Part shown: one piece after another, positions 36,099 to 44,408 of the stretch
How positions within the stretch are numbered: position 1 is the stretch's first letter
How the letters are laid out: each line of letters starts with the position of its first letter
NCBI GenBank assembly: GCA_965224225.1
Contig: CBDCZF010000011.1
Coordinates: forward strand, 62,001 to 126,000
Direction: 5' to 3'
Length of the DNA stretch: 64,000 bases
From: CAJQQK01 sp965224225
Lineage (GTDB): Bacteria > Pseudomonadota > Alphaproteobacteria > Rhizobiales > Hyphomicrobiaceae
Position numbers and translations under genes: made by a program
The notes under the pieces: model-generated
Seen by the model: the letters and a program-made list of their open reading frames with translations, nothing else
What the model was told of the DNA's origin: nothing
Databases searched by the model: none

Positions 36099-36620
36099 CT
36101 AGACTGAGATTTCTTCTCGGGTTTCCTTGGCCGGTCTGGCGAGATCGCTCTGCGAAAGCGTGTTCTCGTTGACGACCGGATCATCTTCGGCGAGTTCCAA
36201 AAGACGGCCCTTGACGCGCTGCATCAGCCTGGAAAACTGGCGCCGTTCGGACGTCGTCAGGCCGACCAACGCATCGTCGACAGTCGCTTCCGCGATCGGC
36301 CAGATCAACGCGTGCATGCGTTCGGCCTCGTGTGTGAGGTGCAGCCTGTTGACCCGGCGATCGTCGGGGTCGGCACGACGCTCGATCCAGTCCTTGGTCT
36401 CCATCCGGTCGATCAACCGGCCGGCGGTGGCCTTCTCGATTTCGAGCAGATCGGCGACTTCAGACTGGCTGAGGCCCGGCCGGCGATGCAGCCTGGCGAT
36501 CACCAGCCATTGCGCCCGCGTCAGGCCGAGCGCGCGCACCCGCCGCTCGAAGACCGTGCGCAACAGGCGCGCGACATCGGTCATGGTGTAGCCGATATAG
36601 TGTTCGTCGTCCGGTGACAT
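36099..36620 (-). CDS. MarR-family transcriptional regulator
   Basis: 173 residues. Winged helix at about 35-100 with L-S-Q-S-E-V-A-D-L-L-E-I-E-K-A-T-A-G-R-L-I-D-R-M-E split across recognition helix and wing, and the D-P-D-D-R-R motif in the wing. It is encoded just upstream of the adaptor and divergent from the pump, the usual layout of a drug-responsive repressor that controls both sides. The palindrome at 36671 is its likely binding site. Confidence 0.92.
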   Translation of the reverse strand: MSPDDEHYIGYTMTDVARLLRTVFERRVRALGLTRAQWLVIARLHRRPGLSQSEVADLLEIEKATAGRLIDRMETKDWIERRADPDDRRVNRLHLTHEAERMHALIWPIAEATVDDALVGLTTSERRQFSRLMQRVKGRLLELAEDDPVVNENTLSQSDLARPAKETREEISV

Positions 36621-36670
36621 GTTCGCTGGCCTAGCGCTCGCAAGAATCGTCGCTCAAGGTCGACTCTATT

Positions 36671-36688
36671 TAGTAACCTACATTACTA
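36671..36688. promoter_or_regulatory. Candidate MarR operator TAGTAA-N6-TTACTA
   Basis: Perfect 6-base inverted repeat with a 6-base centre, 51 bases upstream of the marR start and 136 bases upstream of the pump start, in an AT-rich stretch of the divergent promoter region. Size and symmetry match known MarR-family operators. Confidence 0.7.
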
Positions 36689-36823
36689 TCGCATAGGCTA
36701 TGGTCGTCAAGACCAAAAACAGCTAAATGCTCTATCAAGTCACAGAATCAGACCTAAAAAAACGGCGTTCAAGCCAGCAACGACGCTCCCGGAACAACGA
36801 ACTGTCAGGTTTTTCAATCATCT

Positions 36824-38335
36824 ATGAGCGATGATGCCGTCTATAAGCTGACCACCGTTCAGCGCGCGCTGGTGCTGATGTTCGTGACGCTGGCTGCGAC
36901 CATCTACGCCTCCTCGATCCTGATCGCCTCGGCCCTGTTGCCCAAGATGCAGGGTGCGCTCGGCGCCACCCAGGACGAGGTTTCCTGGACGATGACCTTC
37001 AACATTGTGGCGACCGCCGTGGTCACGCCGATGACCGGCTGGATCGCCGAGCGCTTCGGGCGGCGCTCGACGATGGTCTGGTGCGCCAGCATCTTCGCCG
37101 CCTCGACCTTCCTGTGCGGCACGGCCTCGACACTCGAAGAACTGATCTTGTGGCGCGTCGTGCAGGGCGCCGCCGGCGCACCGCTGATCCCGCTCGGCCA
37201 GACGCTATTGCTCGATTCGAACCCCAAGAGCCAGCACGGCCTGGTCACCGCGCTGTTCGGCATGGCCAACATGATCGGACCGGTGCTCGGCCCGACGGTC
37301 GGCGGCGAGGTTTCCGAACTTTACGGCTGGCGTTGGGGGTTCTGGATGATCGTGCCCGTCGCCGTCATCACGGCCGTCGGCTTCCGCTTTATATTGCCGA
37401 CCAGGGACTCGCGCGAGCGCCCGAGCCTCGATTGGAGCGGCTTCATAACGCTTTCCATCGCGATCGCAGGCGCGCAGCTCGTTTTCTCGCGCGGCCAGCG
37501 TCTCGACTGGTTCCAATCGACCGAAATCGTGGTCGTAACCTTCCTGTCGGTCGTCGCGCTCTACATGTTCTTCGCCCATAGCCTAACTGCCAAGCGCCCG
37601 TTCATCCGCCTGTTCCTCCTGAAGGACCGCAACTACGCGCTCGGGCTGCTGCTGGTCTTCATCTTCGGCATGCTCAACTTCGCGCCCGTCGTGCTCCTAC
37701 CGCCGCTTTTGCAGAACTACGCGAGCTACACCGACTCAGCGATTGGCATCTTCATCGGCTGGCGCGGCATCGGCACGGCGCTCGGCTTTTTCATCGCGAT
37801 GGTTACGGGCCGTATCGACCCGCGGATCATGATGATGATCGGCTTTGGGCTGCAGTCCTATGCGGGCTTCGGCATGATGCAGTTCGACCTCAACGTCGAC
37901 CAGTCGCTGCTCGCCTTCAACTCGATCCTGCAAGGCATGGGCATCGGCGTTTCATGGGTACCGATGACGGTCGTCACCTTCGCGACGCTGGCGCCCGAGC
38001 ATCGGCCGGAAGCGATGAGCATGTTCCACCTTTTGCGCAACTTCGGCTCGAGCCTGTTCATCTCGATCGCGGTTGCCGAGATCGTGCGCGCGACGGGCAC
38101 CAACTATGCCCGCATGACGGAGGCGATCTCGCCCTACAACAAGGTCTGGAACATGCCGTGGGCAACAGGCGCCTGGTCCATCGAATCGATCGAAGGCATC
38201 GCCAAAGTTGCGAGCGAAATCGCGCGGCAGGCAACGATGCTCGGGTACGTCAACGCGTTCTTGATGTACGCGCTGGTCGCGGCGGCGGGGATACCGTTTT
38301 GTTTGCTGGCGCGGCTGCCGAAGAAGGCTGGGTGA
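36824..38335 (+). CDS. EmrB-type DHA2-family MFS multidrug exporter
   Basis: 503 residues and about fourteen helices. The loop 2-3 motif G-W-I-A-E-R-F-G-R-R and the G-P-V-L-G-P-T-V-G-G segment (motif C, antiporter signature) are present. It would exchange protons for drugs and pass them to the HlyD-type adaptor encoded divergently. The DHA2 protein at 61023 is a paralogue, sharing the N-(Y/F)-A-L-G and R-G-x-G-T segments. The adjacent MarR gene suggests induction by the exported compounds. Confidence 0.9.
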   Translation: MSDDAVYKLTTVQRALVLMFVTLAATIYASSILIASALLPKMQGALGATQDEVSWTMTFNIVATAVVTPMTGWIAERFGRRSTMVWCASIFAASTFLCGTASTLEELILWRVVQGAAGAPLIPLGQTLLLDSNPKSQHGLVTALFGMANMIGPVLGPTVGGEVSELYGWRWGFWMIVPVAVITAVGFRFILPTRDSRERPSLDWSGFITLSIAIAGAQLVFSRGQRLDWFQSTEIVVVTFLSVVALYMFFAHSLTAKRPFIRLFLLKDRNYALGLLLVFIFGMLNFAPVVLLPPLLQNYASYTDSAIGIFIGWRGIGTALGFFIAMVTGRIDPRIMMMIGFGLQSYAGFGMMQFDLNVDQSLLAFNSILQGMGIGVSWVPMTVVTFATLAPEHRPEAMSMFHLLRNFGSSLFISIAVAEIVRATGTNYARMTEAISPYNKVWNMPWATGAWSIESIEGIAKVASEIARQATMLGYVNAFLMYALVAAAGIPFCLLARLPKKAG

Positions 38336-38469
38336 CAGGCGACAATTCGGTAGGGTGCGTTAGCGATAGCAAAAACTGCTGCGTCCGCGCTAATCCAAGA
38401 TCCGTCATGCACGATATTGTGCATGGCCAAACGCGTAGCGAAAGAAGAGGGAGAATGAGTGCTTACCGA

Positions 38470-39342
38470 CTACTTGGTTTTAGGGCCAGTTTTGTCGCCG
38501 AATGATCTGATCTGGCTGGGAGTGTAGCTGCGCAGGCGAAGATCGCGCAGATGCGGCCCAAATGCGGAATCGATGTCGTCTTTGAAGCGGCGAAAAATTT
38601 CGGCCATGTAGTAGTCATGGCGGATCAGGGAAAGCGCCATCTTGACGACCGCCGCATTTGCCGTGTGCGCGGCCTGCATCTCCCCATCCATGTCGGCTGT
38701 GAGCATTTCTCGGTAATCTATTGCGATCGTGAAGAGGTTGTCTGCGGTGCCCATTCTGACGCCACTAGCCTCGTGAACGTAGACTTCACATCTCTTGTTG
38801 AAACGGAATTCGTCCGGATCCTCGCCAAACAGAATGATCATGAGGCGTACCCGCCGCTTCGTGGCAGCGGTACGAAGTCTTTCAGCATGCCGGCGCAAGG
38901 TCAAAGGATCGGCCTTCAGCCAGATTTCCGAAGTCGCACCGTCGATCATATCGGAGACCTTTTCGTGGACTTCGCTCTCTCCGTGAAGGTTCCAGACGTA
39001 TTGATCCTGGGGTGTGCTTGCCAATGCGCTAAGATCGCTCGTAACTGCCTCGCACAGCTCCTGGGTTTGGGTCGCGATTGAACCGAACAGGCTCTCCGGT
39101 TGCTGCGGTACGTACCGCGCCGGGCTTTCACTCACCGGCATGGCCGCGCCTCGGGTGGCGAGCGATTTCAGAGCGGAGTAGGTGTTGGGCCTCGGCACAC
39201 CTGAATTGTGAGAGATCTCATAGGCAGTTGCGGGTGACGATTTTACAAGCGCTAGATAGACTTTCGCCTCGTAGTCGGTGAAGCCCAACTCCTTGAGACT
39301 GGACACTATCCCACCGGCTTGTGCCGTCTTGCTTTCCGCCAA
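38470..39342 (-). CDS. TrmB-like transcriptional regulator
   Basis: 290 residues. N-terminal winged helix with L-G-F-T-D-Y-E-A-K-V-Y-L-A-L-V (about residues 19-33) and the S-G-V-P-R-P-N-T-Y-S-A-L recognition helix, the TrmB signature. The C-terminal part (about 110-250) resembles the phospholipase-D-like sensor domain of this family. Start is TTG at 39342, backed by GGAGG 9-13 bases upstream. TrmB proteins are best known from archaea; this one lies behind carboxylase gene remnants and may once have controlled them. Confidence 0.82.
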   Translation of the reverse strand: MAESKTAQAGGIVSSLKELGFTDYEAKVYLALVKSSPATAYEISHNSGVPRPNTYSALKSLATRGAAMPVSESPARYVPQQPESLFGSIATQTQELCEAVTSDLSALASTPQDQYVWNLHGESEVHEKVSDMIDGATSEIWLKADPLTLRRHAERLRTAATKRRVRLMIILFGEDPDEFRFNKRCEVYVHEASGVRMGTADNLFTIAIDYREMLTADMDGEMQAAHTANAAVVKMALSLIRHDYYMAEIFRRFKDDIDSAFGPHLRDLRLRSYTPSQIRSFGDKTGPKTK

Positions 39343-39429
39343 CTCGACCGCCTCCGTTACGGCGCAAATTGTGTGCCGACGTCGCCGTCAGCAGTTATTG
39401 AAGCCACTGTCTGTAAGCACATCGGTGGT

Positions 39430-39588
39430 TCAAGATGCGTTCAATTCCTCGTCGGCCTCTGAAACGAACGCGAGGTTGACATCTGCTTCGGAAAGGACAG
39501 CAACGGTTTGGACACTCAGCGATCGGCACGACCTGATAACGCGTCGAGCAATTTCGCCGCGGTTGGCAATAAGAACCTTTGAAACCAT
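39430..39588 (-). pseudogene. Truncated biotin carboxylase, N-terminal 52 residues only
   Basis: From ATG at 39588 the frame reads the classic acetyl/propionyl-CoA carboxylase start (K-V-L-I-A-N-R-G-E-I-A-R-R-V-I-R-S, then V-A-V-L-S-E-A-D) before a TGA at 39430-39432. A full subunit needs about 450 residues or more; after E-A-D-E the sequence no longer resembles the family in any frame and runs into the TrmB gene. It begins 7 bases after the biotinyl-domain gene, preserving an operon-like join. The ATP-grasp core is missing, so it cannot be active. Confidence 0.8.
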
Positions 39589-39595
39589 TGGCGCT

Positions 39596-39817
39596 TCAGA
39601 CTTCGATGCGGGCTACCACTGTGCCCTCGGTTACAGTCTGTTCCGGTTCCGCGAGAATTTCGATGACCTTGCCCGGCTCCGGAGCAGAAACCGGGATCTC
39701 CATTTTCATGGACTCGAGTATCAATATGGGCTGGTCTTCCTCGACGTTTGAGCCGACTTCGACCAGAACTTTCCACACATTCCCGGTTATTTCAGTCTTC
39801 ACGTCAATGACAGCCAC
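39596..39817 (-). CDS. Free-standing biotinyl (BCCP-like) domain protein
   Basis: 73 residues from GTG at 39817, with GGAGA 8 bases upstream. A complete biotinyl-lipoyl domain with the biotinylation motif E-S-M-K-M-E (about residues 35-40, Lys modified) and the closing G-x-V-V-A-R-I. Stand-alone biotinyl domains serve as carrier subunits of multi-subunit acyl-CoA carboxylases. Its natural partner gene downstream is truncated and no carboxyltransferase is nearby, so it either serves a complex encoded elsewhere or is a relic. Confidence 0.82.
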   Translation of the reverse strand: MAVIDVKTEITGNVWKVLVEVGSNVEEDQPILILESMKMEIPVSAPEPGKVIEILAEPEQTVTEGTVVARIEV

Positions 39818-39865
39818 TAGCGTGTCTCCGGCAGTTGCCAATGTTGCAGAGGGCAGCAAAGAATT

Positions 39866-39885
39866 GTAGTTGCAATTGCTACTAC
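39866..39885. promoter_or_regulatory. Near-palindrome upstream of the biotinyl gene
   Basis: GTAGTTGCAA / TTGCTACTAC, complementary at 9 of 10 arm positions, 48 bases upstream of the GTG. It could be the operator of the TrmB-like protein encoded on the same strand; this is only inferred from position. Confidence 0.4.
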
Positions 39886-40052
39886 TATTGACGATGGCAT
39901 CGTGTGTCAAGGCCGGAGCCGCAGCCTTCAGACTTCTGGATGCGGTTCGATTGCCAGTTTGCCGCCGCGGCTGCCTGGGGATGTAGGCGCTCCTCTGGTC
40001 TGGACATCCATAATGGTCGGTGCCCCGATGCCCCGGGCCACAGCTGACGCCT

Positions 40053-41390
40053 TCAGCCGCCCTCCCAGAATCGTGCCGCATCACCCCGGGCAGACCCCAG
40101 GATCTCGCCGTCGCGCATCACCGTGCGGCCGCGGATCAGGGTCATCACCGGCCAACCCGTAACCTCTTGACCGTCAAACGGCGTCCAGCCGCAGCGGCTG
40201 GCGATCCAGGCATCGCGGATCGTCTCACGGCGCGCAAGATCGACGATCGTGAAGTCGGCGTCGTTACCGTTGGCAATGCGGCCTTTGTTTGCCAGGCCGA
40301 AGATGCGCTGTGGTCCGTGACTGGTCAGATCGACGAAACGCTCGAGCGTCAGTCGGCCGGCGTTGACGTGGTCGAGCATGATCGGCACCAGGGTCTGGAC
40401 ACCGGTCATGCCGGAATGAGAGGCCGGATAGGCGTGTTCCTTTTCCTCGCGCGTGTGCGGCGCATGGTCGGAGCCCAGCACATCGACGGTGCCGTCACGC
40501 ACACCCTGCCAGATGCGCGCCTGGTGGGAGGCATCACGCACCGGCGGGTTCATTTGCGCGAACGTGCCGAGCCGTTCGTAACATTGGGGCGCGGTCAGTG
40601 TCAGATGATTGGGTGTCACCTCGACGCTCGCCCAGGTCTTGTGAGCGGCCAGATAGGCCATTTCATCGCCGGTCGAAATGTGCAGGACATGCACGCGGCG
40701 TCGGTGCTTCTCGGCGAGGGCGACAAGGCGGCGGGTCGAGATCATGGCGGCTTCGACATCGCGCCACTTGGGATGGGAGGTCGGATCGCCCGGCCGGCGT
40801 AGGCCCTGGCGGGCGATCAGACGTTCTTCATCCTCTGAATGAAAGGCGGCGCGGCGGCCGAGCCGGGCGATGATCCGGTCGAGTGAGGCTTCGTCATCGA
40901 CCAGCAGGTTGCCGGTCGACGAGCCCATGAAAACCTTGATGCCGGCTGACGCCTCGAGACGCTCGAGTTCCGGGATCTGGTCGATGTTCTCGCGCGTGCC
41001 GCCGACGTAGAAGGCAAAGTCGCAGAACATGCGGTTGCGGGCAGCGGCAACCTTGGCGGCGAGCGACGCGGCATCGGTGGTCAGCGGGTTGGTGTTGGGC
41101 ATCTCGAAGACCAGGGTGACGCCGCCGAGCACGGCTGCCCGCGAGCCGGTCTCGAGGTCTTCCTTGTGGGTCAGGCCCGGTTCGCGGAAATGCACCTGGC
41201 TGTCGATCACGCCGGGAAGAACATGCAGGCCGCGGCAGTCGATGGTCTCGGCCGCCACTCCCGGGACCGGCTCGGATGCGCTGCCAAGTGCCACGATGCG
41301 CCCGTCGCGGACGGCGATGTCGCGAACGCCTGTGCCGTCATGATTGACGACGGTGCCGCCGCTCAGGATGAGATCGTAGGTTTCGGCCAT
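40053..41390 (-). CDS. pyrC: Dihydroorotase (class I)
   Basis: 445 residues, TIM-barrel amidohydrolase. The first metal pair is seen in D-S-Q-V-H-F-R-E-P-G-L-T-H-K-E-D (about residues 63-78, H-x-R form), then H-S-E-D-E-E-R, H-V-L-H-I-S-T and the catalytic Asp in G-S-D-H-A-P-H-T. The L-P-G-V-I-D start and the G-R-I-A-N-G-N-D-A-D-F end match class I dihydroorotases, which close carbamoyl-aspartate in pyrimidine synthesis. Related allantoinases or hydantoinases cannot be fully excluded. ATG at 41390, divergent from ygfZ. Confidence 0.87.
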   Translation of the reverse strand: MAETYDLILSGGTVVNHDGTGVRDIAVRDGRIVALGSASEPVPGVAAETIDCRGLHVLPGVIDSQVHFREPGLTHKEDLETGSRAAVLGGVTLVFEMPNTNPLTTDAASLAAKVAAARNRMFCDFAFYVGGTRENIDQIPELERLEASAGIKVFMGSSTGNLLVDDEASLDRIIARLGRRAAFHSEDEERLIARQGLRRPGDPTSHPKWRDVEAAMISTRRLVALAEKHRRRVHVLHISTGDEMAYLAAHKTWASVEVTPNHLTLTAPQCYERLGTFAQMNPPVRDASHQARIWQGVRDGTVDVLGSDHAPHTREEKEHAYPASHSGMTGVQTLVPIMLDHVNAGRLTLERFVDLTSHGPQRIFGLANKGRIANGNDADFTIVDLARRETIRDAWIASRCGWTPFDGQEVTGWPVMTLIRGRTVMRDGEILGSARGDAARFWEGG

Positions 41391-41542
41391 GATTGTTCCC
41401 CTGTGATCGCCCTTGGGCGCTGTGCGTGCCTGCTTGCACAGCCTGCGCGAGCCGATTACCGTCCGCCTGGCGCACGCGGCGTGATCAATCCTGCCCGTGC
41501 ATAATAGCTTCCGCGAACCAAGACAATGAATGGCTGGCCGGC

Positions 41543-42424
41543 ATGAGCGATATCAACATAGCGCGCCTCGACGACCGCGGATTGGTTAGGATATCGGGGT
41601 CGGATGCGGCAACACTGCTCGACGGGCTGGTCACGAACTCGCTCGGGCGGCTGGCCGACCGGCCGGCGATTCACACCGGTCTGCTGTCACCACAAGGCAA
41701 GATCCTGTTCGACTTCTTCGTTATCCAAGCCGGTGACGACCTCTATCTCGATGTCGCCCATGAATCGACCCAAGACCTGATCAAGCGGTTGACGTTCTAT
41801 CGGTTGAGAGCGGATGTAACGTTTGAAAACATGTCGGACAAACTCACGGTTTGTGCCGCCTGGCCGGCGGGCGGGCAATGGCCGGGCGGCGTCATCGCCT
41901 ATGCCGACCCGCGGCTTGGAGCATTGGGCGAGCGTCTGATACTGCCGCCTGAGCGCTTGGCCGAACTGGCCGGAAATCACATTGAGCGCGCCCAATACGA
42001 AGCGCATCGCATCACGCTTGGCGTACCCGATGCCGGACACGATTACGAACTCGGCGACACCTTTGCTCACGAAGCACTCTATGATCAGCTTGGCAGCATC
42101 GACTTCAAGAAGGGCTGCTTTGTCGGCCAGGAAGTCGCAAGCCGCATGCAGCACCGCGGAACGGCGCGCAAACGCGCCATCAGGATCAAATCAGACGCCA
42201 TGCTATCCCCGGGCCAGGAGATCAGCGCCGGCGAGGCCAAGATCGGCGTTGTCGGTTCAGCCGCCGCACAGCGGGCGATCGCCCTGCTGCGCCTCGATCG
42301 GGCCGCTGAGGCGAGGGCCCAATCAACACTTTTGACGGTGGAAGGCGGTGATGCGATCGAACTCGATCCACCGGACTGGATTACGTTCGACATCTCCTCC
42401 GGCAAGCCCAGAGAAAACGCATGA
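41543..42424 (+). CDS. ygfZ: YgfZ/GcvT-family folate-binding protein
   Basis: 293 residues from ATG at 41543. The YgfZ signature K-G-C-F-V-G-Q-E-V-A-S-R-M-Q-H-R-G (about residues 189-205) is intact, with the conserved cysteine. YgfZ supports maturation of certain iron-sulfur proteins together with a folate cofactor. It is the first gene of a run of four coupled genes; its stop overlaps the tag start by 4 bases. The frame continues upstream without family similarity, so the internal ATG is used. Confidence 0.9.
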   Translation: MSDINIARLDDRGLVRISGSDAATLLDGLVTNSLGRLADRPAIHTGLLSPQGKILFDFFVIQAGDDLYLDVAHESTQDLIKRLTFYRLRADVTFENMSDKLTVCAAWPAGGQWPGGVIAYADPRLGALGERLILPPERLAELAGNHIERAQYEAHRITLGVPDAGHDYELGDTFAHEALYDQLGSIDFKKGCFVGQEVASRMQHRGTARKRAIRIKSDAMLSPGQEISAGEAKIGVVGSAAAQRAIALLRLDRAAEARAQSTLLTVEGGDAIELDPPDWITFDISSGKPRENA

Positions 42425-43065
42425 GCGACCAGACCAACAAGCCGATCAGGCGAAAGACGGTCAAACTGGAACGTTGCCCTTGGGCCGGTGTCGACGACGC
42501 CGAGTATGCCCGCTATCACGACGAAGAGTGGGGCGTGCCCAAAGGCTGTGACCGCGATCTCTTCGAAAAGCTGGTTCTCGAAGGATTTCAGGCCGGCCTG
42601 TCATGGCTGACAATCCTCAGGAAGCGCGATCAATTCCGCAAGGCCTTTCATAATTTCGATGCCGAACGGATCGCGCGTTATACCGCGCGGGACCGGGCGC
42701 GATTGATGGCCGACCCGGGCATTGTGCGCAACCGCCTGAAGATCGAGGCGACGATCGACAATGCCCGCGCCTATCTCGAATTGCGCGAGACGACAACCCT
42801 CAGCGATTTTCTCTGGGGCCATCTCGACGACGGTCCGATCGTCAACCGGCACGAAGATCTGAGCACCGTTCCGGCTCAAACAGCACTCTCGAAGACCCTC
42901 TCGAAAGCACTCAAGGCGAAGGGCTTTCGTTTCGTCGGACCAACGACGCTTTATGCCTTCATGCAGGCAAGCGGCATGGTCAACGACCATCTCGTTTCGT
43001 GTCCGCGTCACAAACCGTGCGCGAAGCTGCAGAAGGCGTTCATGGCGGACATGGTGAAGCGATGA
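42421..43065 (+). CDS. tag: DNA-3-methyladenine glycosylase I
   Basis: 214 residues. Family features: E-R-C-P-W-A near the start, Y-H-D-E-E-W-G-V-P, L-E-G-F-Q-A-G-L-S-W-L-T-I-L-R-K-R, and the C-terminal zinc-site segment H-L-V-S-C-P-R-H-K-P-C. The enzyme removes 3-methyladenine from alkylated DNA. It overlaps both its neighbours by ATGA, showing translational coupling in the operon. Length is a little above the E. coli protein because of a short N-terminal extension. Confidence 0.93.
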   Translation: MSDQTNKPIRRKTVKLERCPWAGVDDAEYARYHDEEWGVPKGCDRDLFEKLVLEGFQAGLSWLTILRKRDQFRKAFHNFDAERIARYTARDRARLMADPGIVRNRLKIEATIDNARAYLELRETTTLSDFLWGHLDDGPIVNRHEDLSTVPAQTALSKTLSKALKAKGFRFVGPTTLYAFMQASGMVNDHLVSCPRHKPCAKLQKAFMADMVKR

Positions 43066-43682
43066 CGCTGCCTGGCACTGCCCGCCCGCGCGCCTGGCAG
43101 CGCATGCTCTCCGGCCGCCGCCTCGATCTGCTCGACCCCTCTCCGTTCGACATCGAGATCGACGATATTGCCCACGGCCTAGCGCGCGTTGCCCGCTGGA
43201 ACGGGCAAACGGTCGGACACCATGCCCTGTCGGTGGCGCAGCATTGCGTCCTGGTCGAGGAGATCGCAGCCACGCTCAATCCGCACTGGACAGAGAAGCA
43301 GAAGCTCGCAGCGTTACTGCACGATGCAGCCGAATACGTGATCGGCGACCTGATCAGCCCGTTCAAGGCGGCGATCGGGCTCGACTACAAAGCTTTCGAG
43401 ATAAGCCTGATGCAGGCCATTCATGTCCGCTTCGGATTACCGGGCCGGCTCGATGCTGCAGAAACCGCAGCCATCAAGCAGGCAGACAGGGTCGCTGCAT
43501 TCTACGAGGCAACCGTTCTTGCAGGGTTTGAGACGGATGAAGCGCGTCGTTTCTTCGGTTCTCCCGATGCCATTCCCACCGGGCTTGCCGATCAGCTGGC
43601 CTCACTCGAAGCGGTCAGCACCGATGCGGCGCAGGCAGTGTTCCTGAACCGCTTCCAGGCTCTCACTTCTCAAGCCGGATGA
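43062..43682 (+). CDS. HD-domain phosphohydrolase (YfbR-like)
   Basis: 206 residues from ATG at 43062, overlapping the tag stop. Metal-binding histidines and aspartates of the HD superfamily are visible: V-A-Q-H (H61), L-L-H-D-A-A-E-Y (H87, D88) and Q-A-D-R-V-A-A (about D147). The first motif sequence W-N-G-Q-T-V-G-H-H-A-L-S resembles YfbR/YedJ-type nucleotidases that remove phosphate from dNMPs. A nucleotide-cleanup role fits its coupling to a DNA repair gene, but the substrate is inferred. Confidence 0.87.
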   Translation: MTLPGTARPRAWQRMLSGRRLDLLDPSPFDIEIDDIAHGLARVARWNGQTVGHHALSVAQHCVLVEEIAATLNPHWTEKQKLAALLHDAAEYVIGDLISPFKAAIGLDYKAFEISLMQAIHVRFGLPGRLDAAETAAIKQADRVAAFYEATVLAGFETDEARRFFGSPDAIPTGLADQLASLEAVSTDAAQAVFLNRFQALTSQAG

Positions 43683-43748
43683 CGAACGCGCGCGAACAAG
43701 GTAGCTTGTGCCCGACAAAGCGAATGGGTGCATGGCGAAAGCACATTG

Positions 43749-44267
43749 ATGAGCGATGCGATTTACGTCTGTCCGTTGTCACGGCTGGTCGAAACGGTCG
43801 ACAGTACCGGAGCGCGCTTTGTCGTCAGCGCGATCAATCCCTGGTCAATTCCTGAAACGCCCGAGGGCGTGCCCGACGACAATCATTTACGCCTGGCGAT
43901 CAACGACATCACAGTGCCGCACCGCGATCTCGTACACCCTGAAACGCATCACATCGAACAGCTCATCGACTTTGCAGATACCTGGAATCGTGCCGGCCCG
44001 CTGGTCATCCATTGCCTGGCCGGGATCAGTCGCTCGTCGGCTTCAGCATTCATCGTCGCCTGCACGCTGAACCCCGCGGCAAGCGAGGCTGAGATCGCAA
44101 GAACGCTGCGCAAAGCATCCCAGACGGCCGTGCCGAATGTGTTGATGGTTGAGCATGCCGACGCGATTTTGCGCCGCGATGGCCGCATGATTGCCGCAAT
44201 CAAGGCTCTATCTCCGCATATCGCGACCGTTGAAGCTCGAACATTCTCAATTCCGAGCAGTTATTGA
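43749..44267 (+). CDS. Dual-specificity/tyrosine-phosphatase-like protein
   Basis: 172 residues from ATG at 43749. The P-loop H-C-L-A-G-I-S-R-S-S (C89 to R95, C-x5-R) is complete, and an upstream N-D-I-T-V-P-H segment supplies the general-acid region. Bacterial members of this kind often act on nucleotides or small phospho-compounds rather than proteins. Last gene of the ygfZ-tag-HD run, 66 bases after the HD gene. The start at 43728 (GTG) is less likely. Confidence 0.83.
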   Translation: MSDAIYVCPLSRLVETVDSTGARFVVSAINPWSIPETPEGVPDDNHLRLAINDITVPHRDLVHPETHHIEQLIDFADTWNRAGPLVIHCLAGISRSSASAFIVACTLNPAASEAEIARTLRKASQTAVPNVLMVEHADAILRRDGRMIAAIKALSPHIATVEARTFSIPSSY

Positions 44268-44408
44268 TTGGTCTGCTAACACAATGCGTTAGGTAGGGAG
44301 CCGGGGGGCATTTCTGCGCAGTTGTGAATGCAATTGTTCTGAAATTCGCCACTTTCGCCACTAACCTGACGCAGATGTCGGTCGCGTCTGCTTAGGAAGG
44401 CAAAGACG

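Noticed and set aside
39596..40084. 162-residue form of the biotinyl protein
   Set aside because: The upstream 89 residues look non-coding and the domain begins at GTG 39817 with a good ribosome site.
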